Shown: one piece after another, positions 24,201 through 33,272 of the stretch
How the letters are laid out: every line of letters starts with the position of its first letter
How positions within the stretch are numbered: the stretch's first letter is position 1
NCBI RefSeq assembly: GCF_029931775.1
Contig: NC_079332.1
Location: 2,554,501-2,618,500 of the forward strand
Direction: 5' to 3'
DNA: 64,000 bases
Origin: Euleptes europaea
Taxonomy: Eukaryota; Chordata; Lepidosauria; Squamata; Sphaerodactylidae
Program-made: the position numbers and the translations under genes
Notes under the pieces: model-generated
The model's input: only the letters and a program-made list of their open reading frames with translations
What the model was told of the DNA's origin: nothing
Database searches by the model: none

Positions 24201-27200
24201 TGAGACCCTGGAGAGTCATAGAGAGGGGCCATGGCTCAATGGTAGGGCCTCTGCTTGGCATGCAGAAGGTTCCAGGTTCAATCCCCGGCATCTCCAGTTA
24301 AAGGGACTGGGCAAGTAGGTGATGTGAAAGACCCCTGCCTGAGACCCTGGAGAGCCGCTGCTGGTCTGAGTAGACAATTTCAGAATTCCAAAGGTGCTTG
24401 CAGGCTCAGAAAGGCTGGGATCCCTGGACTAGAACCTTGGACGGCCAGGTTCGAATCCCAGCTCAATGGAAGCTCACTTATGAGCCCATTGCAGTGTCTC
24501 CACCTAACCACCTTGCAAGGTAGCTGTTACTGTGAGAACAAAGAACAGGAAGGGAGAACCGTGCAATATGCAGTTTTGGTGTCGGACAAGGGAGAATAGC
24601 AGGATTTAAACACAATTTTAAAACAAAAATCTCTTCGCTTGGCATTTTGTCTTCAGCTCGGGGAGCAGTTGGCTCAGTTAGTGCCGGCCAGTGGCGTCGA
24701 CGTGGTGGAACTCGAAGACGAAGGCACTTGCGTGCGCTTCAGCCCCTTGATGACTTCTGCAGGTAACTGGAGGATGTGGGAATGCTTGCCGACCTAGTAA
24801 ATTCTCCCTGAAGTGGTCCGTGTCGTGTTTTCTTAAACATTATGCTCGTGTTCTGTTCTGTTGTATGTCTGCGTGATTGTCCGACCTGGCCTTAAACTCA
24901 TCTCAGCAGTAGGTTTGGCTCGATTGACGTGTGCCAAATTCAGCTGTACCGATTCGCACCTAAGTAATGGGCACCGTTCCCGAACCATGAAAAAACAGAG
25001 GCACAAATTTAGATCTGGAACTACAAAACAGGAAGACTTCCGAATAGGTTTTCACCGTGTCGTGGTGTAGCGGTATTTGATTACTTTAGCAGTTTTTACC
25101 TCAGCGGCATTTGATTTATTTATTTGATTTAGTTATTTCAGGATAACTAAGGTATCCTGAAATGGATTAGCTGAGAGCTCACACACTCTTCAACTGTCAG
25201 CGAACTCGTTTGCTTAAAGTTACTTTAATCTTTGGCAGTTACAGAAACAGTTACAGAAAAGTTAGATTAATTGCGTTATAAAAGAGGTTAAGAGGCTGGT
25301 GTTTTCTTCTTAGAAAGTCAGAGGGGATTCTAAAATGGCTGGACAATGCAAAGAGGGCCTAGAAAATGCAGGGAAAGGCGGAGAAAAACGCAGGGTTGGT
25401 TCTCATTTATAACCGTATCCCCTGCTGACGGATCCGGCTCTTCAGTTTTAGGAACCGAAGTGCAAGATGTCGACCAGTTGGTGGACTGCTTGAAAATGAA
25501 GGTCCCCGTGCTGACGTGCACGCTCCAGCTGCGAGAGGAGTTTGAGCAAGAAGTGAGAAGAACGGTCGGGCTGTCCTACGTGGAAGACGTCGGTTGGCCT
25601 GGGCTCGGGGTGGTGAGGTGAGCGCCTTCGGCCAGGACTCTTCGGTGTGCCACTCCAAAATTGAGCTGATGGGTGCTTCTGGAATTGGGAGAAGGGTTAG
25701 CGGGCAACACAGCCAATTGGTGGCCAATTACAAAATGTCGACGGGTTTCAAGAAGAAGAATTGGTTTTTATACCCCTCTTTTTCTCTAGCTTTAAGGGGT
25801 CTCAAAGCTACTTACAATCACCTTCCCTTCTCTCCCACCCACCCCACACAACAGGCACCTTGTGAGGTAGGTGGGGCTGAGAGAGTTCAGAGAGAACTGT
25901 GACTATCCCAAGGTCACCCAACAGGCTTCATGTGTAGGAGTGGGGAGGGGCTGTGGCTCAGTGGTGGAGCATCTGCTTGGCATGCTGAAGGTCCCAGGTT
26001 CAATCCCCAGTGGCATCCCAGTTAAAGGGACTAGGCGAGTAGGTGATGTGAAAGACCCCTGCCTGAGACCCCGGAGAGCCACTGCGGAAGGATTTTATGG
26101 TTTCCTCGGCAACCTCTCTTTCACAGAAGCGTTCACTCACATGGCTCTCCTTGTGATTCCAAAAAGGTACGAAGGACAGAACGAAGACAAGCGGGAGGAG
26201 AAAGAAGCGGAGAAGATTACCAGCGGGCTCCTGAGAAAGCTGAACGAACTGGAGTCGGATCTGACCTTTTCTTTAGGTGATTGAGCTATTTATAAAAAAA
26301 CGGCACAAGTAGATCTCTGCATTTAAAAATAAATAAGACCTCCAACCACCCAGAAATACCATTGTCTACAAAGCTGAAGAGCGTTGCATTTTATATCTGT
26401 TTCCTTTCTCAAGGCTGCAAGAAGCTCGGGACGATTCTTGGTTTTCATGCAGGGAGTGAAGGGGCCTGTAGTGAAACGCCTTGGCAGAGTACAGGCTGGC
26501 CTGGGGGAGGAGGGTCAGTTGCTTGCCAGCTGCTCCCCCCCCCCCAGCTTTGCAAAAGCAAATTGTAGGGCTGGGCTAGACACAACGAGACGGTCAAGTC
26601 AATGAGATGGTCAAGCGAGACGGGTGACCTCTGGCAGGAAACAGTTTTGGAGGTTGAAACTCCTAGAGAGGTCTTTTCCTGGAGGCTTCAGAAAAAGCTT
26701 CTTTGGCCTGGCCTGACCTGGCCAGGGAGAGCAGAAAGAGAGATGATAAAACTTCTGGAAGTGAGGAGGAGGGTCTCTGTTGTGCAGACAGAACTCTTAC
26801 CTGAGATATGCTGGAAGAAGAAGAGTTGTTTTTTATATGCCGATGTTGGGAGAATTTTCCCCATCTCCCTTTTCTCGGTTCTTTTTGTAATTGGAATGTC
26901 CCTGCCTGCTTTACTCACCAAAAGCGAAGGCCAGAGAATGTGATAGGAAAGACAGGCCTTTCACACACACTTTTCTCAAACATCACATTAAACACGTACC
27001 AGTAAAATATGCAGTTTATTGTACTTACAAGAGAATATAAAGCAAAGAAGAAAATAACAATGTTTAGGAAAATATATAAGACAGAACTTAACAAACCCAC
27101 ACACAATTGACACACTAACAAACAATTATCAGAGCGCTCTGAGGTCATTCCAAAGAAGAGACAGAAATGGTGTCTCCCTGAGAAGGATGACGACTGGACA

Positions 27201-30200
27201 ACTGGACTAGCCTTTTATAGGTTTAATCGTGAGAAAGAGGGTCTCAAACGGCCCCCTCCGCCCAAATTCTCCAGGAGATGAGTTTTCACAAATCATAGCT
27301 ATAAGTTGTTTGGAAATACCTTGCTCCATAATAAGTTTCCCATGTCCAGGTCTCTGATAAATCTTGTTCTGTCCGTCAACCAGTGTACGAAAAACAATCC
27401 CCCCACTACGTAAGCAGACAATTTGTTGCCTGTTCAAATGACTTTGCTATCACAAACATAGTTTAGGGCATCCGATGTGTTTTGGGTGATTAACTCCAAG
27501 TAATGCAATCTCCTATGCCCTTTAAGGTCACGATCCTAATTGGAGCTGGGGTCAGCTAAAAGTCAGGTCTTCATATGGCTTCTAAGCTTCAGATTAATAA
27601 AATTGGTTCTTCTTAAGCCAAACCAATGTTTAATATAAAAAATTCTCGCCACAGCCAACTTTCTCTACCACTTAAGGGAGAATCAAACCTGCTTACAATC
27701 ACCTTCCCTTCCCTTCCCTACGGAAGGGCTGTAGCTCAGTGATAGAGCATCTGCTTGACATGCAGAAGGTCCCAGGTTCAATCCCTAGCATCTCCACTTA
27801 AAGGGACTAGGCAAGTAGGTGATGTGAAAGAACCCTGCCTGAGACCCTGGAGAGCCGCTGCCGGTCTGAGTAGACAATATTGACTTTGATGGACCAAGGG
27901 TCTGATTCAGTAGAAGGCAGCTTCATGTGTTCATGTGTGTGCTGGGCTTCAAGTTGTGACTTCCATTTTAAAATAAGGGTTTCAGGTATATGTAAAATCT
28001 CATTCTGGTCTGTTTTTGTCTCCTGCTGCCCCCTCCCCCTCCCATCCCCAGGTCCAGAATTTGGAGGGGAAAAGAACTGTATATACATCGGGATGGTGAC
28101 AGAAGATCTGGACGTGTCCGAGCTGGTTGAAACCATTGCAGCGACAGGCCGAGAAATTGAAGAAAATTCAAGAGTAAGTCTGAAACCTGCCGATCTTGGT
28201 CTCATCATTTGCCCCTCTGCTTAACACTTCTTTCCACACCCAATGGACGGTACAGTTATGATTCCCAGAGACTGGCTACATTTGTCTTTCACGGCAAAAA
28301 CGACACGTGAAATCCTGTGTAGGGCATGGCGGGGGGTTTGCCTATAAACGCTTTTTTTTTTTAGCCTGTTAGCCCCCAAGCTGCCGCCGGACTCTGTTTA
28401 AACTATTTTCCCTTTTGTTGTTAGTGTTGGCTAAAATTCACAGAGCCTGTTTTAGACGTCTCAGTGGCTCGCATAGTTATTTTTAACTGTGTCTACCTGC
28501 TTGGAGCCGACTCAGTAACCAATTCACCTTTTAAACAAGGGAAAGTGTTTGTTAGTTCCCCACTCCTCCATATGAGCAGTGGACTCTAATCCAGTGAACC
28601 GGGCTGGTTTCCCCACTCCTCCACAGGAAGCCAGCTGGGTGACCTTGGGCTAGTCACGGTTCTCTCCGAACTCTCTCAGCCCCGCCTCCCTCACTGTGTG
28701 TCTGTTGTGGGGAGAGGAAGGGAAGGAGTTTGTAAGCCAGTTTGATTCTCCTTGGAAGGTAGAGAAAGTCGGCATATAAAAACCAACTCCTCTTCTTCTT
28801 AACAGCTGTTGGAAAACATGACGGAAATTGTGCGCAAGGGCATCCAGGAAGCCCAGGTCCAGCTGCAAAAAGCGAATGAGGAGAGGCTCCTGGAAGAGGT
28901 GAGTGCCTTGGAACGAGCAGTTTCTTTGCTGCAGACTCTGCAAGCTGTGTGTGTGTTTTTAAATCACAAATACAAAACATCATAATGGAAATCATCTTCA
29001 TCTTCATCATCTTCTTATTCATTTTTCAACACAAAGGGTATCTTTCTGTCTACAAAGTGCCTGCTCACTTTTTTTGGACCCCTTGCCTCGAAACGCAAAC
29101 TTTGTTGGAATGAGTGTGTGTATTTTTTTCACCCCCGCCCGCGTGTTTTTTAACAGGGGCTGCTCCGACAGATTCCAGTGGTGGGTTCCGTGTTGAACTG
29201 GTTCTCTCCGTTTCACGCTTCGCCCAAGGGAAGAACGTTTGACCTAACAGCAGGTGGGTTGGAATTAAAACTGCACCAATAATATTACCAGTGAATATTA
29301 CTGGTTCAGTTAAGTGACAACGGTGCAGTGGTGTCAGAGAGCAGATTAATGTTTGTGTGTGTGCGTGTGCAAAGTGTCGTGGGCAGGGTTTACCTGGGTT
29401 TGATGGCATGTTCTCTTTCTTTGGCAGGTTCTCTTGAATCGACTGAGCCCACTTACGTATCCAAAGTACAAGGGGCGGGGGGCACCCCGCCTCCAACTCC
29501 CACATCCGGCCGAGCAAAGCAAAAGTTCCCCGGTAAATCTTTCCCGTTCATCCTGTTTACGTGAGGTTGCTAACAGGATGTGAGAGCCAGCGTGGTGAGG
29601 TGGTTAAGAGCGGTGGTTTGGAGCGGTGAGCTCTGATCTGGAGAGCCGGGTTTGAATCCCCACTCCTCCACATGAGCGGCAGAGGCTAATCTGGTGAACT
29701 GGGTTGGTTTCCCCGCTCCTCCACACAAAGCTGGAGAATTGGGCTAAAACTAATAAAATGCACTTCAACAAAGACAAATGTAAAGTTCTGCATTTAGGTA
29801 GGAAAAATTAAATGCATAATTATAGGATGGGGGAGATTTGTCTGAGCAGTAGTGCGTGTGAAAAGGATCTTGGGGTCTTAGTAGACCAAACACTGAACAT
29901 GAGTCAGCAGTGTGATGCGGTAGCTAAAAAGGCAAATGCGGTCTTGGGCTCTATCAACAGAAATATAGTTGTTCAGATCACGTGAAGTGATGGTATCGCT
30001 TTACTCTGCTCTGGTTAGACCTCACCTAGAGTACTGTGTTCAGTTTTGGGCACCGCAATTTAAGTAAGATGTAGACAAGCTGGAACGTGTCCAGAGGAGG
30101 GCAACAAAGATGGTGAGGGGTCTGGAGACCAAGTCCTATGAGGAAAGGCTGAAGGAGCTGGGTATGTTTAGCCTAAAGAGGAGAAGACTGAGAGGGGATT

Positions 30201-31529
30201 TGATAACCATCTTCAAGTACTTGAAGGGCTGTCATAGAGAGGAGGGTGCTGCCAAGTTATTTTCTGTTGCCCCAGGAGGTCGGACCAGAACCAACGGGTG
30301 GAAATTAAATCAAAAGAGTTTCCAACAGCTAGAGCAGTTCCTCAGTGGAACAGGCTTCCTCGGGAGGTGGTGAGCTCTCCTTCCCTGGAGGTTTTTAAGC
30401 CGAGGCTAGATGGCCATCTGTCAGCAATTCTGATACTGTGACCTTGGGCAGATGATGAGAGGGAGGGCATCTTGGCCATCTTCTGGTCACTGGGTGTGTG
30501 TGTGTGGGGGGGGGGGAGTTAGTTGTGAATGTCCTGCATTGTGCAGGGGGTTAGACTAGATGACCCTGGTGGTCCCTTCCAACTCTGTAATTCTATGATT
30601 CTATGAAGCCAGCTGGGTGGCCTTGGGCTAGTCACATTTTCTCAGCCTCACCTACCTCACAGGGTGTCTGTTGTGGGGAGGGGAAGGGAAGATGATTGTA
30701 AGCCGGTTTGATTCTTCCTTAAGTGGGAGAGAAAGTCACCATATAAAAACCAACTCTTCTTCTTCTTTCACTAGCCCTGCTAGACCATTTTACCTTTAGC
30801 GCTTAGGGTACCGTCTTGCCAACCCTGGCTGGCTGAGCTTTTCTGCCCTGATGTAGAAAGGCTGCTTGCTTTGAAAATTAATTAGGGCAACTGGTAACCC
30901 AGTGTTCAGTCTGAAAAGTCTTGCTTTTTGAATGAAGACGTAAGCCCTTGTGGGGAGGAAAAAGGACGGTATCTAAGTAAACAGATGCTAGGGTTGCCAG
31001 CTCCAGGTTGGGAAATACCTGGGGATGTTTGGGGTGGAGCCTGAGGAGGGGCTTCAATGCCATAGAGTCCAATTGCCAAAACGGCCATTTTTCTCCGGGG
31101 GAACTGATCTCTATCGGCTGGAGAGTGGTTGTAATAGCAGGAGGTCTCCAGGGAGTACCTGGAGGTTGGCAACCCTAGTAGACCACCAGGGCTGCTAGTT
31201 AGCTGTTTAAAATTTGCGAAAGATCCAAACCACTAAATAAAAAGAGGCGTGCTGGGTGTGCATGTAACATTTCTGGCCCTTCCACTTCAGGCCAAAAGCT
31301 GTTTAAAAGGTCCGCGAGGGGCTCCGACGGGTTCAGCGAGACCAGCTCCGTGAGCCACACCGACGACTTGGGCAGAGAGCCGCAGACAGGCGCCTCCCCG
31401 GCGGGGCGGGAGACCCCCGATCTGCTGCTAGGGGGCGCGCCCCCGGCCGAGGAAACTGCTGAAGACTCCCCAGGGGAAACGGTCCTGATGCCGCCGGGAA
31501 GCAACGAGGAGCGAGAGAGTCTCAGATAA
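9055..31529 (+). CDS. PDXDC1: PDXDC1, PLP-dependent decarboxylase domain-containing protein 1
   Basis: Twenty-three coding exons join in frame to 774 residues; human is about 788. The protein follows PDXDC1 throughout: [86 protein letters not shown] and [17 protein letters not shown], with a charged Ser/Pro-rich C terminus. The fold is that of group II PLP decarboxylases. The usual HVDAA motif reads HVEG (residues 268-271). The segment aligned by eye to the PLP-lysine motif NPHKWL reads TLGPWL, with Pro301 where the Schiff-base lysine should be, so activity as a decarboxylase is doubtful. A predicted coiled coil (about 600-660) follows the catalytic-like domain. The start codon has a strong context (GCGACCATGG) and matches the human N terminus. 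No frameshift or stop was seen in the exons. Confidence 0.95.
9096..10159. mobile_element. hAT-type TIR element split by a CR1-tail array
   Basis: The left part (9096-9237) begins GGGTTGCCAACCTCCAGG. The right part (about 10042-10159) ends TTTCCCAAACTGGAGCTGCT and GACCCTG. The middle is the CR1-derived array. The element lies at the start of PDXDC1 intron 1, only 20 bases after the donor. Confidence 0.55.
9242..10045 (-). repeat. ~165-bp tandem array derived from a CR1 3' tail
   Basis: About five units, with AGGTAATAGAATCACAGAG recurring at 9396, 9561, 9725 and 9892. Each unit holds GGGGTCATCTAGTCCAACCC, TTGCACAATGCAGGAAAC and CCCAGTGACCCCTACTCCA, the complement of the CR1 tail found in sense at 30470-30600. 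A retrotransposon tail has thus expanded into a satellite-like block. Confidence 0.85.
10160..10690. other. PDXDC1 intron 1 sequence, nothing recognised
   Basis: No repeat family from this window and no supported coding exon is seen. Confidence 0.3.
10694..10972 (-). mobile_element. LINE ORF C-terminal fragment
   Basis: The minus-strand frame includes the residues [19 protein letters not shown], which resemble the C-terminal part of squamate non-LTR retrotransposon ORFs. The piece is short and has no flanking 3' end that I can define. The family is uncertain. Confidence 0.35.
11195..11520 (-). repeat. CR1-type LINE 3' end, minus orientation
   Basis: Begins with ACATAAGAACATAAGAAAGG (complement of the CTTATG tail) and runs through TCCAGCAGTCTGTTCAC, CACCATCCTGCC and AGCCTTCCAAGTTGGCGTG. 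Same family as 49170-49632. Confidence 0.8.
12319..12571 (-). repeat. MIR-like CORE-SINE, minus orientation
   Basis: From AGGAAGAAGAGTTGGTTTTT to CACCATGCTGGCTCT, with the CORE complement GGGTCACCCAGCTGGCGTC. A CA/TA-rich simple repeat follows to about 12620. Confidence 0.8.
13503..13717 (-). repeat. 5S rRNA-derived SINE, minus orientation
   Basis: 13600-13715 reads as the complement of 5S rRNA internal-promoter sequence: CCCTGGTATTCCTTGG, TCCTAACCAGGGCCAACCCT, GCTTAGCCTCTGAGATCTGA, CGAGACCAGGC. The left part (GTGCCGTCAAGTCGCAGCCG) is the LINE-like tail. The structure recalls 5S-headed SINE3/AmnSINE types. Confidence 0.75.
14905..15225 (-). mobile_element. RTE/BovB- or L2-like LINE 3' fragment, minus orientation
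   Basis: The minus strand encodes residues resembling [18 protein letters not shown] and MRWIDS, a conserved non-LTR ORF C terminus, then a 3' UTR ending CTTAACACACAC. The same family is at 58725-59490. Confidence 0.6.
15662..16210 (-). repeat. Three nested or tandem tRNA-derived SINEs, minus orientation
   Basis: Successive copies cover about 15662-15855, 15856-16068 and 16069-16210. Each shows CTTTAACTGGAGATGC and the complement of the tRNA-like head (CATGCCAAGCAGA). New copies appear to have inserted at the head of older ones. Confidence 0.85.
16278..16459 (-). repeat. 5S rRNA-derived SINE, minus orientation, truncated
   Basis: Contains CAGTAGGGTTTTCAAGGCAA and the 5S-like complement (CCCATCCAAATACTAGCC, TAGCTTCAGAGATCTGAC). 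The LINE-like tail is shortened. Confidence 0.7.
16481..16783 (-). repeat. Sauria-type SINE, minus orientation
   Basis: Begins with GGTAAAGGGTAAAGG (complement of an ACCTTT tail), contains GGGGTGACGTCACCTCCCGA and GGGTACTCGTTTCACCGACC, and ends with the complement of a tRNA-like head (ACTCTGCGCTAGAGGGCTC). The (ACCTTT) tail fits Sauria SINEs, which use BovB machinery. Confidence 0.8.
17728..18033 (+). repeat. MIR-like CORE-SINE ending at the exon 7 acceptor
   Basis: Full-length copy from GAGAGCCAGCATGGTGTGG to the CTT-rich tail AACTCTTCTTTTTCTTCTTC. The tail ends four bases before the AG of PDXDC1 exon 7 (exon begins 18038) and forms its entire pyrimidine tract. Confidence 0.85.
18164..18238. 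repeat. (TAA)n/(TTA)n palindromic microsatellite
   Basis: A run of TAA/AAT triplets (to about 18210) is followed directly by TTA/ATT triplets, so the two halves are complementary and can form a long hairpin. It lies in PDXDC1 intron 7. Confidence 0.95.
18523..18850 (-). repeat. CR1 3' end, minus orientation
   Basis: Contains CACAAGGTTGGAAGAGACC, CCATCCAGTCCAACCCCC, TCTGCTTAAAGACCTCCAAAG and AGTTCTTCCTAATGTTTAG, standard CR1 3' sequence on the opposite strand. Confidence 0.9.
19122..19538 (+). repeat. Sauria-type SINE interrupted by a ~200-bp insertion
   Basis: The first part ends GACTCCGCCTTCCATCC at 19150. The SINE resumes with CCTTCCATCCTTCC at 19354 and runs to GGGGACCTTTACC. The repeated CCTTCCATCC looks like a target-site duplication around an unidentified insert (about 19151-19350) containing a Sauria-unrelated, AT-rich sequence. 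Confidence 0.65.
19868..20188 (+). repeat. MIR-like CORE-SINE, plus orientation
   Basis: From CCAGCGTGGTGTAGTGG to TTAAAAACCAGTGCTGC and a CTT tail; the CORE reads CCAGCTGGGTGGCCTTGAGC. Confidence 0.8.
20640..21190. other. PDXDC1 intron 11, no feature recognised
   Basis: Unique-looking AT-balanced sequence without a recognisable repeat or exon. Confidence 0.3.
21455..21570 (+). repeat. LINE 3' UTR fragment
   Basis: AAGGCAATGGGAAATCACCT and GGGGTCACCATAAGTCTGCT resemble BovB/L2-like 3' ends. A related short piece on the other strand is at 21758-21797 (GTGACTTGACGGCTCTTTAC). Confidence 0.45.
21854..22360. mobile_element. Non-autonomous DNA transposon with TATA target duplication
   Basis: 507 bp, ends CCGTATTTTTCCGTGTATAA and TTATACACAGAAAAATACAG (imperfect inverted repeats). 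It is flanked by TATA at 21850-21853 and 22361-22364. The AT-rich ends enclose a GC-rich core with repeated blocks around CCCGACTG(C/T)CAG and GGCCGGCC. The superfamily is not certain from a 4-bp TSD alone. Confidence 0.75.
23047..23170 (+). repeat. hAT-type element end, fragment
   Basis: Starts CAGTGGTTCCCAAACTTTTC, a typical hAT terminus. The other end is not recognisable. Confidence 0.5.
24083..24380 (+). repeat. Two tRNA-derived SINEs in tandem, plus orientation
   Basis: Heads GGGGCCGTGGCTCAGTGGTA (24089) and GGGGCCATGGCTCAATGGTA (24223) each start a copy. The first is cut after GAGACCCTGGAGAG by the second. Confidence 0.85.
25748..26085. repeat. MIR-like SINE (minus) interrupted by tRNA-derived SINE (plus)
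   Basis: 25748-25946 is the complement of the CORE-SINE tail and body (AAGAAGAAGAATTGGTTTTT, CAAGGTCACCCAACAGGCTT). 25947-26085 is a tRNA-derived SINE (GGGGCTGTGGCTCAGTGGTG). The composite ends about 80 bases before PDXDC1 exon 18. Confidence 0.75.
26815..27719 (-). repeat. MIR-like SINE split by an LTR
   Basis: The SINE complement runs to TTATATGCCGA (26843) and resumes as CTTTCTCTACCACTTAAGGG (27659 onward). The intervening 810 bp is the LTR at 26844-27653. Confidence 0.8.
26844..27653 (-). mobile_element. Solo LTR fossil, minus orientation
   Basis: The block starts TGTTGGGAGAATTTT and ends AAAATTCTCGCCACA, giving TG...CA ends with an imperfect inverted repeat. It is flanked by near-identical 5-bp target copies (26839-26843 and 27654-27658). 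On the minus strand a TATAAAAGG box at about 27215-27225 is followed about 200 bases later by AATAAA near 27015, as expected for U3-R. There is no internal coding part, so it is a broken solo LTR. It is younger than the SINE it interrupts. A 5-bp TSD fits several LTR families (Gypsy or ERV); I cannot choose. Confidence 0.75.
27722..27945 (+). repeat. tRNA-derived SINE, full length
   Basis: From GAAGGGCTGTAGCTCAGTGA through GGTCCCAGGTTCAATCC to CAGCTTCATGTGTTCATGTG. It lies about 100 bases upstream of PDXDC1 exon 19. Confidence 0.85.
28554..28801 (+). repeat. MIR-like CORE-SINE ending at the exon 20 acceptor
   Basis: A 5'-truncated copy from GTTCCCCACTCCTCCATATG through GCCAGCTGGGTGACCTTGGG to CCAACTCCTCTTCTTCTT. 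The tail ends four bases before the exon (AACAG then exon at 28806), so it supplies the pyrimidine tract of exon 20. Confidence 0.85.
29582..30772 (+). repeat. MIR-like CORE-SINE split by a CR1 insertion
   Basis: The head (29582-29742, GAGAGCCAGCGTGGTGAGG) and the CORE and tail (30604-30772, GAAGCCAGCTGGGTGGCCTT to CAACTCTTCTTCTTC) are separated by the CR1 copy. It lies in PDXDC1 intron 22. Confidence 0.8.
29750..30603 (+). mobile_element. CR1 LINE 3' end, sense, ~850 bp
   Basis: The sense strand encodes the CR1 C-terminal region: frames include RKANAV-type residues near 29925, then [20 protein letters not shown] and IFKYLKGC (30135-30230). The 3' UTR has GTCCTGCATTGTGCAGGGGG, ending TCTGTAATTCTATGATTCTA with the 8-bp ATTCTATG tail. 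The copy is 5'-truncated with more than one frame break, so it is inactive. It is the longest CR1 copy in the window. Confidence 0.9.
30989..31177. mobile_element. ~190-bp hAT-type TIR element
   Basis: Runs from TAGGGTTGCCAGCTCCAGG to CTGGAGGTTGGCAACCCTA in PDXDC1 intron 22. Terminal repeats match the family. The flanks do not give a clear TSD. Confidence 0.7.
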
Positions 31530-32090
31530 AGACCCAGGCCCCCCGTGTGCGGAGACTTTGTACAGAAAACAAAAAATGCATTCCCTCTCGAGCAGGGGAA
31601 TTTCACAATGCATTTTTTTAAAAAATGTGAATAGTGCCACAATGCATCCGGTAATAACTCCCGTTAACTTGTGATTTACTGGAGATTTTTGCACAGGTTT
31701 TAGTGGGAGAAGTTCTTCTCTCCTTGGTTTTTTCCTCTCTTTCCTCTCACTGTTGGGCGACGGCCTGGGTTTGTTCCCTGCCCTGGGCACAGCTGCTGTT
31801 CATCCCACACCTGTCTGTATTCCAAAAGCGGTGAGAATTAGACTAACAGGCACATAGCACCAGTGTCTGCCTCGTGATCCTCCTCGAAAGACACCCTGCA
31901 AGTGATAATTCCAGCCGGTCTCACAATGATATTTTGCTGATATATATATATTTTTGGTAGCCTTTTGTCGGCTAAATGATCCGTAGCACTCGGTGCTGGT
32001 TTCGATTTTTATTTTCTGTAAAATGGATCCGTTGTCTGATGATACTAAATATACCTGTCAGTTGCTCACACCCCTTTATTAAATGACAAA
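31530..32090 (+). other. PDXDC1: PDXDC1 3' UTR (probable)
   Basis: Follows the TAA at 31527. It is free of repeats down to an ATTAAA signal at 32078-32083, the first reasonable poly(A) signal. A later AATAAA lies at 33042-33047, so a longer UTR is possible. Confidence 0.5.
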
Positions 32091-32683
32091 ATACTTACTA
32101 TCGTTCACTGGGCTTTTAACCTCCCGTTTTGTGTTACGAGTCCTCGTTTAAAATTGTTGTTCTATATTGTAAATACCAACCAAATGGTTAGTTTATCAAT
32201 CAACCCTTATTTGGAGAAGCAAACATAAAGTTCAAACTGAATTCACGTCTCCCGTGTGTGGTTTATTTGGCGCGATGGCTTGCGTTAGCTCTGGCACTGA
32301 GAGAGAAGTGTGGGGCAAAGTTAAAATTGTTAATGCAAAATTTCAATGTTTTTTTTTTACAACTGTAATGGTTTCAGCCAGTAGTGTTGCTGGAAACCGG
32401 TGCTTAATGTAGATGCTTCCCGAATGCTTGGGAGGCTGTTTGCAGTTGCGTCTTTGAAGCCAGACATGATTAATTCATATGCAAACCAATTTTGATATGC
32501 CTTGTTCAGATTCTGTACTTTTCTAATGAAATGAAATCTTTTTTAAAAAAAAGTGCAAAAAGAAAAAAAAATCAAATCCTCCACACTGTTACTGTGATTG
32601 CCTGTTGACAAGCCTGCCACTAAATTTGGTGGTTTTGTGTGTGTTGTGAAGAGTGAGGGTTTGGGTATGCATGGCTCTAATGA

Positions 32684-32830
32684 GAGCCAGCATGGTGTAA
32701 TGGTTAAGAGTGGTGGTTTGGAGCGGTGGAGTCTGATCTGGAGCACCGGGTTTGATCCCCCACTCCTCCACATGAGCGGCGGAGGCTAATCTGGTGAACT
32801 GGATTTGTTTCCCCACTCCTACACACTCCT
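32684..32830 (+). repeat. MIR-like CORE-SINE, 5' part
   Basis: From GAGAGCCAGCATGGTGTAAT to TTCCCCACTCCTACACAC. The CORE and tail are missing. Confidence 0.75.
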
Positions 32831-33272
32831 GGTCCTGGCATGAGCCACATTGGTTGGGATGTATGTTGGAAACCCGGCCGGTTCAAGCAAAGAAACAGGT
32901 GTTGTTTGGAGCAAGACCTGAACATGCACGTGGGCAAACCTGGAAGCAAACTGAGAAGCCAAGACGTGGAGCTGAGTAGGAATTTCCAACATCCAGTGGA
33001 ATGAATATTCAGCAGCCTGTTCAGTTGACTAAAGGTGAACTAATAAAAATAGGCAGGAGTGTGTCTTAATTGAATTTAGACCGTTTGCAGGATGTGTGTT
33101 TTTTCCCCCTCAGCAATGAAGTGTGTTTTGTTTCCTTGTGGGAAGCGCACAGTTCATCCCGGTCTTTGTGCTTTACCTGCTGTGGGGCAAATCTCTGCTT
33201 GTACTGCAGGATTCAGAACAGGAGTTGGGTGTGAAAGAACAAGCTACCCCATGCATTTTTGTTTTGTACAGC

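Larger units (their letters stand above)
9055..31529 (+). other. PDXDC1: PDXDC1 exon map
   Basis: Coding exons: 9055-9075, 13008-13081, 13856-13921, 14561-14641, 15342-15488, 17055-17244, 18038-18106, 18275-18353, 18941-19025, 19665-19713, 20534-20635, 21200-21325, 22617-22667, 23225-23288, 23964-24040, 24657-24762, 25446-25617, 26167-26276, 28052-28173, 28806-28898, 29157-29253, 29428-29532, 31291-31529. Every intron has AG acceptor and GT donor, phases agree across all junctions, and the total is 2325 bases including the TAA stop. Exon 1 codes only seven residues. The acceptors of exons 7 (18038) and 20 (28806) use pyrimidine tracts made of SINE tails. Confidence 0.92.

Noticed and set aside
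27722-27800. tRNA gene
   Set aside because: The tRNA-like A/B boxes are the heads of repeated SINEs with shared bodies and tails.
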